A DNA stretch of 64,000 nt from Aquarana catesbeiana (lineage: Eukaryota; Chordata; Amphibia; Anura; Ranidae), in assembly GCF_042186555.1 (NCBI RefSeq), contig NC_133332.1, forward strand, positions 128,586,375-128,650,374, in the 5' to 3' direction. The first letter of the stretch is position 1. Each line of letters opens with the position of its first letter. The position numbers and the translations under genes are program-made. The notes beneath the pieces are model-generated. The model searched no databases, was not told the DNA's origin, and saw only the letters and a program-made list of their open reading frames with translations. Positions 56,793 through 64,000 of this stretch are shown here, in pieces.

Positions 56793-57378
56793 TTTTTTTT
56801 TTTTTTTTTTCAATAGATTTTTTTGAAATAAATGCAATACAAAATATCACAATGGTGGGTATACAATTTTCTCAAAACAGTTTATATAAGCCAGTAGTCT
56901 AGGCAGCTACATACATGGGTGGAGAACAAATAACAAGGGTAGGATATAACAGAAATTTCAGATAGACATACCATGTCAAGACAACTGGATGGATCAACAA
57001 GGAGGTTCCTTAGGAAGCTACTGGTTGCAACCAAAGAGGGGAAGGAGAGGGGAGGAGGGGGGGAGAGAGGAGGGGGGAGTGGGTAGGATGGGGGGAGTGG
57101 GTAGGATGGGGGGAGCGGGTAGGATGGGGGGAGCAAACACCAGTCAGTTGAAACAATGAAAAGAGAGAAAATTAAAGAAAGAAGAGAAGCCTCTATGGCT
57201 AGGGTACAGACATGTGCTGTGTGCTCTCAGGTGAAGCGGTTCTGGTTGAAGTAGACAGAAGTGGAAGAGGGTGGTCTTGATGGATGACATTTATAGCAAC
57301 TGGTTCCACAGGTGTGGGGTGGAAGTCGGAAGTGTCTTCTTCCTCAGAAGTGGTATTGAGAGTCTCATAGTAGGAGAA

Positions 57379-57813
57379 TTAAAAATTTTCAAAGTTCTGC
57401 AGTTCCTCTTGTGACAGGGTCGATTGCATGAAAGCCCACCATCTGGAGTAGAAACGTGTGTTGGAAAATTCTTGTTTGAAATCGGTGTTGAGCTTGTCCT
57501 TGTGAAGTAAGTTTAGAAGCTCCTGTTTGAGTTGCGAGATCTGTGGGCAATGAGAGGAGGTCCAGTTTTTTAGAATTAATCTTCTGGCTAGTAAGAGACA
57601 GATCAAGGCCCAGTCCTTATAGAGAGGGTGGGTGGTTGGGGACCACGGTAGCAATTGGCCGTCCCAGTATCCGAAGATGAGGAGTAGGGGGTCTTTAGGT
57701 AGTTTTAGCAGCGTTATATCGAAGATGTAGGAGATGACTTGGTTCCAGAAGGTGGAGATGGAGGGGCATGCCCAAAAATGGTGGGAAAGGGATGGTTTTG
57801 GCTGGTGGCACAT
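57379..57813 (-). pseudogene. L1 ORF2 tail
   Basis: Open for 144 codons: MCHQPKPSLSHHFWACPSIS, then FWNQVISYIFDITLLKLPKD and finally RWWAFMQSTLSQEELQNF. This is the region after the cysteine-histidine motif. The part before it is broken by stops and then by the hAT at 58048. Probably the natural stop is at 57379. Confidence 0.8.
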
Positions 57814-58769
57814 GGGGCAGCTGGCCGCGCCTTGGACATTCTTGTCCGAGAGGAAGGGTATATAAGCACGGTGTAGAATCTTTAATTAAGTTTCTCTCCA
57901 AACCTTGTTGGGGGTCAGCTGAAGGGTTTTTTTGTACCCTTGAAGAACCCTTTCCACTATATCTGAGTCAGGAAAGTCTTTACCCCAGTTTGCTACCAAT
58001 GAGGAAGCAAATGAGGGAGTGGTCTTTGTATATATGGTTTGTATATACAGGGCCATCTTTAGCACAGGGCAAACGGGGCACTTGCCCTGGGCCCAATCTT
58101 GGTTGGGTGGCCCGCGCTAGCCGTGAATTGCGGCCCCGATGACAGCTTTGCAGAGCACACAGAGGACAGGGGAGGATGTATTCCGCGCTAGACAGCTGAG
58201 GGGGGCGGGGCCGGGAGCTCCACTTACGCTCTGACCCCGCCTACGTGCAGCCTATATACTTGGAAAAGAGCATCTGTAGTGGGAGCCAGTGATCGGAGTG
58301 GGAGTGTCAGTGGAGCTCCCGGCCCCGCCCCCTCTATACTGGCTGGTGAATACAGAGGTCCGGGGCCGGGAGCTCCATGACACTCCCACTCCGATCACTG
58401 GCTCTCACTACAGACGCTCTATTCCGAGTACACAGGCTGTACGTGGGTGGGGTCAGAGCGTCAGTGGAGCTCCCGGCCCCGCCCCTTTCAGTTGGTTAGC
58501 GCTGGAATACATCCTCCTGTGTCCTCTGTGCGCTCCGCAAAGCTGTCATCAGGGCCCCAATTCACGGGTGACGTGGGCCCCCCAACAAAGCATCAGTGGA
58601 GCTCCCGGCTGTTGTAGTGAGAGCAGACAGTGAAAGCTCCGCCCACACACCTGAATGTATGTAGTTAGTTTGGCTGGCCAGGTATGTCATTACACCCATA
58701 AAATGCCTGAATGTTTAAACCCTGAGCAGTGTTATTCAACTGTAAAGCTGTGCGTTGCTGAAAGTTCTC

Positions 58770-59070
58770 TGACCATCTCCTGTATAATGTCTGCAGTCTC
58801 TGATTGTCTCTTGCAGTATGTCCATAGTCTCTGATTGTCTCCTGCAGTATGTCCGCAGTCTCTGGTAATCTCCTGCAGTATGTCCACAGTCTCTGATTGT
58901 CTCCTGCAGTATGTCTGCAGTCTCTGATTGTCTCCTGCAGTATGTCTGCAGTCTCTGATTGTCTCCTGCAGTAAGTCTGCAGTCTCTGATTGTCTCCTGC
59001 AGTATGTCCGCAGTCTCTGAACCTTTCCTGTAGTATGTCTGCACTCTCTGACACCCTCCTGTAGTATGTG
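58770..59070. repeat. 30-bp minisatellite, about 10 copies
   Basis: The unit is 'gtctctgattgtctcctgca' plus 'gtatgtctgca', with small variations. All three forward or reverse frames stay partly open because 30 is divisible by three, which creates false ORFs. Confidence 0.95.
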
Positions 59071-59104
59071 TATCAATGTGCCCCTTTACTTGCTCAATTA
59101 TTTG

Positions 59105-59370
59105 GGATTGCTCCACTGCTCAGTGGGAGGTAATGATGTGCATTAACCTCTAGCAACCAGTCAGTGAACAGTAGTGATCTGCTTTAATCTCTGGCAACCA
59201 ATCAGTAAGTGGTAATGATGTGCTGTAACCCCTAGCAACCAAATAGTGAGCGCTAATAATGTACATTAACCTCTAGCAACCAATCGGCAAGCAGAAATTA
59301 TGTGTTGTAACCTCTAGAAACCAGCCAGTGAGCAGTAAGGATAGGCTGTAACCTCTGGCAAACAATTGCA
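59105..59370. repeat. ~60-bp tandem repeat, about 5 diverged copies
   Basis: The phrase 'taacctctagcaaccaatca' or a variant recurs roughly every 60 bases, joined by 'gtgagcagtaatgatgtgc'-like text. Confidence 0.85.
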
Positions 59371-59504
59371 ATCGCTGCGTGATCTTCTGCAGTAAACTGA
59401 TTTTGAGTCTACTCGCTATTTTTTGTTTGTCTCAGAATGGAGGGGGGCCCCAAGAAAATGTTTGCCCAGGGCCCAATCAAAATGCCCAGGGCCCTGTGTA
59501 TATA

Positions 59505-60270
59505 TCCGAAATTTTATAAGAGTCACCATGGAGTAGCAGGTCCATGATGGATGTCTGAAATCTCTTGCGTTCCTCTCTGCATGAGTCTCTTATAAAGCTG
59601 ATGCATTGTGCATAGTGTAAAGCATGGGATTGAGGGAGGGAGTTTGTTCCTGTGATGACAGAGAAGTTGTGAGGGCGTTCTGTTTCCATATTGCATAGGG
59701 TGGAAAAATTTGTGAGGCCTTTTTGTTGCCAGATAGAGAAGGTTTTGTAATCCAATCCCAGTGAGAAGCTAGGATTTCCTTGAATCGGGAGATGCCTGGA
59801 CATAAAGGGTGATAGTTTTAGTACTTTCCTTACTTCCCTCCAAGCTATGGCTGTGTCTCTGAGAAGAAGATTATATTGTAGGGGTAAGGGAGTAGATTTC
59901 CACCTGCAGTGAAGTAGGGCCACCAAGGAGTAAGGTTGGGCCATTGAAGATTCCATGGAGAAATTTGAGTAGCGAGAGAATTGCGATATCCAGTCTAGGC
60001 CTATCCTGAGTAGGCAAGAAAGGTTATATGCTCTGACATTTGGGAGACTAATCCCTCCTTCACATCTGGGAAGATATAATTTTGCAAGGGCTATATGTGG
60101 TCTTTTGTTTTGCCACAGAAATTTGGAGATGGCTTTGTTTAGGGTTGTGATGTCTTTGTGTTTCAGAAGCAGGGGGATAGTTTAGAGTGGGTACAGTAAT
60201 CGAGCAAAACTGACCATTTTTACTAGGTGACAACCTCCCAGGAGCAAAAGGGACAGATCCATCCAGTTAC
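59505..60270 (-). pseudogene. L1 ORF2 central fragment
   Basis: Minus strand, from 60210 down: KDITTLNKAISKFLWQNKRP, then LPRCEGGISLPNVRAYN, the segment following the reverse transcriptase. It continues through 59956 (MESSMAQPYSLVALLHCRWK) to the hAT. The copy is cut at 60272 by the 3' end of the next L1. Confidence 0.78.
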
Positions 60271-61005
60271 CCAATTCTTTTTTATTTCAATAGTTTTTAT
60301 TGGTTTTTGCAATAATTTCACAAAAATACAGTGTGCACATTGTATAGTGTTGTGCATTAAACATATATAGAAGCACAGATATAAAGTAAAATTATCTGGT
60401 TGTCCAGATACTAGAAAACTTGGAACTGTCATTATCGTACCTGGGGTTACTGAGAGTTATCTATTACTTGAGTGTTCCACCCCCAGGAACCCCATTGGGA
60501 ACTCTTTAGTTACCCGGGGGGGGGACACCCCATGTGGACAATATCCAACATATAAAGGATAAAGATCAGAAAGCAGTAACAGAAGAAAGTATTAATATCG
60601 AAGAGTGTTCCTATCGACTTGTTGTTTGTCAAGAAAAAATTAACAGGGTATTAAGAATTAAAGAAATGTCCCAGCCCCAGACCACATCTCCAACGGCTCC
60701 CATTTTTTCCGTTCTTTGTTTAGGAGGCCTACGGTGGAGGCCATCAGTGTTTCGAAGCTATAGTGGAGGTTCACCGTGTCAAGAGTGTGTTCTACAGTTG
60801 GGGGTTTGTCAGTTTTCCACAACCTCGCTATGCACAGTCTCGCAGCCCACAAGATGTGGGTCAGCAGGTGTCTATACTGCGGGAAAACAGAATCAATATT
60901 TAGGTTTAGTATCGGTAGATCAGGTGGTGGAAGTAAGTCTTGGTGTAAAATGTCTGTCAGTATTTGAAAAATTGGGGTCCAGTAGTTCTGTAACCATGGG
61001 CAAGA

Positions 61006-64000
61006 CTAAAAGATGTGGAATATGTCCCCCTTGGCTGAGTTGCATCGCCAGCATTGGTCGCATGTGGAGGAACTGAATTTAGTAAGCTTTGAGGGGGTTA
61101 AATACCATCTAAGGGACAATTTTTGGGTGGTTTCCCAAAGTGAGGAACATTTCGTGGCAGTGTATATCGACTGAAGTGCCCTTTGCAATTGGTGTTCTGT
61201 GTAGGTCTGAACCAAGTCGTGTTCCCAGTGAATATGGAGGATGTTATGGAATAAAGATATTCCTTTCGTTTTGGGGGAAGAGGTCGTCAAATAGTCCCAT
61301 GCTTTGGAATGTAATGTGTAGAGAGGAAGGTGGACATCCTTAAGGCAGTGCGTGACGCGTATGTAAATGAAGAGGTCTGTTTGAGATTTCAAATTCACGT
61401 TGAAGGAGGGAGAAGGGTTTAGGTCTGTCTTTTTGAAGAAGATCTTGGATGGTAAAGATACCTTTTTTGGACCACTGGGCCAAATATAAGTCAGGTGAGA
61501 GGTGATGAAGAGATTGGATCCAGATAGGATTGGGAGGGGTGTTAGATATGCCGCAGCTGCTGCGTAGTAGCATTTTCCATGCCGTGATCGACGCTACCAT
61601 GGTAAGAGGTGTTTCCGATGATTGTTTTGGGCCCCAGGGTGTGCTCATCATCCAAAATTTTAGATTTGGATGAAGTAGAGTTGAGTTTTTGATTGAGCTC
61701 CAGAGCTTACTGGAGTTGGACTGGAACCACTCAGTGAGCTGATCCAGTATCGCCGATGTGTGGTAGTCTTCGAAATCTATCGTTCTTGAGCCCCTCGCCG
61801 ATCTATGGTTTCTAAGTGATGAGTGTGCACATCCAGGTTTAGTTCTATTCCATATAGATTTGTTAAACATAGTTTGTAGAGATTTGAAGTAGTGTTTAGG
61901 AATGGGGATGGGGAGAGTTCTGAACAGGTAGAGAATTTGAGGTAAGTGGAGCATTTTAAATGCTGCGAGCCTGCCGGACCAGGAGAGGTTGTGTTTGGTT
62001 AAGGTTTGTGTTTCTATTTTTAATTTGGCAAGGAGAGGTTTGAAGTTGGCTGTGAAGAGTAGGGATGAGCTTCGAGTTCGAGTCGAACACATGGTCGACC
62101 CAAACATCGGCCATTCGCAAGTTCGCGAAACAGTGAACAATTTGGGGTATTCCCAGCAAATTCGAAAGCCACGGAACACCCTTTAAAAGTCTTTGGGAGA
62201 AATCAAAAGTGCTAATTTTAAAGGCTTATATGCATGGTATTGTCATAAAAAGTGTTTGAGGACCTGGGTCCTGCCCCAGGGGACATGTATCAATGCAAAA
62301 AGAAGTTTTAAAAACGGCCATTTTTTCGAGAGCAGTGATTTAAATAATGCTTAAAGTGAAACAATAAAAGTGTCATATTCCTTTAAATTTCATACCTGGG
62401 GGGTGTCTATAGTATGCCTGTAAAGGGGCACATGTTTCCCGTGTTTAGAACTGTCTGACAGTAAAATGACATTTCAAAGGAAAAAAGTAATTTAAAACTA
62501 CACACGGCTATTAATTAATTGTTGGTCCGACAATACACATAAAAGTTCATTGATAAAAACGGCATGGGATTTCCACACAGGGGAACCCCGAACCAAAATT
62601 TAAAAAAAAAATGGCGTGGGGGTCCCCCTAAATTCTATACCAGGCCCTTAATGTCTGGTATGGATATTAAAGGGAACCCCGCGCCAAATTTTTTTTAAAA
62701 ATGGCGTGGGGGTCTCTTGTCATTTTTAACATTTTTGACACTTTCTTTGTGAAATGGTAGGGGTATTTTTGTACCCCATTACCATTTCACATGGGGGGGC
62801 GGGATCTGGGGGTCCCCTTGTTAAAGGGGGCTTCCAGATTCTGATAAGCCCCCCGCCCGCAGACCCCCACAACCACCGGCCAAGGGTTGTGGGGATGAGG
62901 CCCTTGTCCCCATCAACATGGGGACAAGGTGCTTTGGGGGCTACCTCAAAGCACCCTCCAAATGTTGAGAGCATGTGGCCTGGTACGGTTCAGGAAGGGG
63001 GGGGGCGCTCTCTCATCCCCCCCTCTTTTCCTGTGGCCTGCCAGGTTGCGTGCTCGAATAAGGGTCTGGTATGGATTTTTGGGGGGACCTCACGCCATTT
63101 TTTTTAAAACTTTGGCGTGGGGTTCCCCTTAAAATCCATACCAGACCTGAATATGGTAGCAGGTTTATCATCCGTTTTGTGGCATCAGGAGCTTGTCTAC
63201 CCTTGATGAACCCCGATTGGTCTTTATGAATGAGATCAGGCATAACAGTCATCAGGCGTCTGGCAATTCTTTGGCATATATTTTTACGTTGAGGTTCAGT
63301 AAAGAGGGTGGAAATTTGGGGGAGGTTGGATCTTTTCCTGACTTCAGGATGGTAATTATAAGAGCATTTAATGATTCATCTGTAAGCTTAGAAGAGGAGG
63401 CAGCAATGTTGAAGAATTCCGTCAGATAGGGAAGTAGGTTTGCTGAAAAAATGTTTATAGTATTCTCCCGTTAACCCATCTGGACTGGGAGCTTTGCTCG
63501 AGGGCAGAGATGATATCGTGTTTAGAATTTCTTGTTCAGAGAATAGTTTGTTTAGGAAGGACAGATGAGTGTCAGTCAGAGTTGGGAATTTAATTTGGTT
63601 GAGAAAATCATTAATGTCAGCTGAGGACGGTTGGTAGGTATTAGGGTCATGTCTGATGTTGTACAGGTTACTATAGTACTCACTAAAGGCGTTCACTGGG
63701 GGTTAGTCAGTTTGTCATTGGAGTGGGGGTGGAATAGGTGTGGTATTCTGGATTTGATTCTCTGTCCTTTTGAGACGCTGCGCCAGTCTCTTACTAACTT
63801 TATTGGATGTGAAGTATGTGTTGGCTTTGATTTTGCGCTGGATTAGTTCGTATGAATGGAGAAGCAGTGAACGTAGATCTCGTCTTAGGTTCAGTAGTTG
63901 GGCTAGGAGTGTCGGGTTTGGGTTGGTCTTGTGTTGGGATTCAAGAGCTGCGATTTGAGATTTAAGGGTATCTATTTGCTGCGTCCTCTTCCTCTTACAA
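61006..64000 (-). pseudogene. L1 ORF2, broken, lacking the reverse transcriptase core
   Basis: From the right: an N-proximal linker (64000-63720), a polymerase start region (63696-63388) with SLPSSKAPSPDGLTGEYYKH, then LIHKDQSGFIKGRQAPDATK at 63240-63180. The hAT sequence follows. Beyond it the frame resumes at 62050 with FKPLLAKLKIETQTLTK, then LYLFRTLPIPIPKHYF, and at 61398-61006 with CDQCWRCNSAKGDIFHIF. The FDTV, QGCPLSP and FADD motifs are missing, so a deletion accompanied or preceded the insertion. Several frame changes also occur. Confidence 0.82.
62066..63147. mobile_element. hAT fragment of the 5025 family
   Basis: It begins TAGGGATGAGCTTCGAG, the same end as the 5025 element. Shared phrases follow in order: 'caaaagtgctaattttaaag', 'tttttcgagagcagtgattt', 'gcttaaagtgaaacaataaa'. 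The other end is not seen; the sequence stops at 'tccataccagacctga' beside L1. It has no coding. Confidence 0.75.

Larger units (their letters stand above)
58048..59496. mobile_element. Non-autonomous hAT with perfect 8-bp TSD
   Basis: tgtatata flanks it at 58040-58047 and 59497-59504. The ends are CAGGGCCATCTTTAGC and, from the right, CAGGGCCCTGGGCA. Inside are a GC-rich palindrome (about 58122-58578, arms ~225 bp, with 'ggagctcccggccccgcc' repeated in both directions), a 30-bp minisatellite and a ~60-bp tandem repeat. Frames at 58665-59116 are translations of the minisatellite, not genes. It lies within L1 ORF2. Confidence 0.93.
56793..60272 (-). mobile_element. L1 copy nested in the preceding L1
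   Basis: A T-run (56792-56811) followed by 'caatagatttttttgaaata' marks the 3' end on the minus strand. An 18-bp minisatellite ('ggagtgggtaggatgggg') lies at 57073-57133 in the 3' region. The ORF2 tail is at 57813-57379, and further ORF2 at 59505-60270 beyond the hAT insertion. A younger L1 enters at about 60273. Confidence 0.82.
60273..64000 (-). mobile_element. Youngest L1 of the stack, running past the window end
   Basis: A T-run and 'atttcaatagtttttattgg' (60277) mark the 3' end. ORF2 follows on the minus strand and runs to 64000. A hAT-type sequence replaces 62066-63147. The order of insertion in this stack is: 55838 copy oldest, 56793 copy next, 60273 copy after that. Confidence 0.8.

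Noticed and set aside
58665..59116. Three overlapping minus-strand frames of 114-129 codons
   Set aside because: They are translations of the 30-bp minisatellite in each frame.

Overview
This is a transposon-dense intergenic stretch of a vertebrate nuclear genome, most likely an anuran amphibian. I favour a ranid-like frog because the Harbinger, piggyBac, hAT and Tc1 end sequences look like families I associate with ranid genomes. That attribution is from recognition only, with no database search. I see no convincing host gene, tRNA, rRNA or CRISPR array. Almost every coding signal belongs to a mobile element. Many elements could be bounded exactly because their target-site duplications (TSDs) can be read directly.

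Left part (1-11.3 kb): a 1.3-kb foldback, a possible old LTR, and a 5.56-kb hAT transposon (5025-10585) with a decayed minus-strand transposase and a piggyBac end fragment inside it.

Centre left (11.3-24.4 kb): a 13.1-kb PIF/Harbinger transposon with a TTA TSD. It carries three genes: a DDE transposase of two exons with one frameshift, a three-exon Myb/SANT-like gene on the minus strand with an intact spliced frame, and a MADF-domain gene on the plus strand, also intact after splicing. The last two are divergent and share a short promoter. A 5.85-kb piggyBac composite sits in the transposase intron. By analogy with known Harbinger systems, the transposase cuts and the SANT-type partner binds DNA and helps nuclear import. 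A second accessory protein of MADF type is the most unusual feature in the window.

Centre (24.4-40.2 kb): a Harbinger foldback, a hAT with a Harbinger MITE nested in it, and a 6.4-kb L1-type retrotransposon (27465-33860) with both ORFs open and a 16-bp TSD. These are followed by a hAT relic, a 5'-truncated minus-strand L1 with its own 16-bp TSD, and a Harbinger MITE at that L1's 5' junction.

Right part (40.2-64 kb): four Tc1/mariner copies (three beside microsatellites, two with inverted internal duplications), three hAT derivatives with perfect 8-bp TSDs, a foldback at 45.4-46.2 kb, and a stack of minus-strand L1 copies nested in one another from 53.4 kb to the window end. Stretches with no assignable content include 1-1342, 10594-11273, 37402-38097 and 47913-49616.
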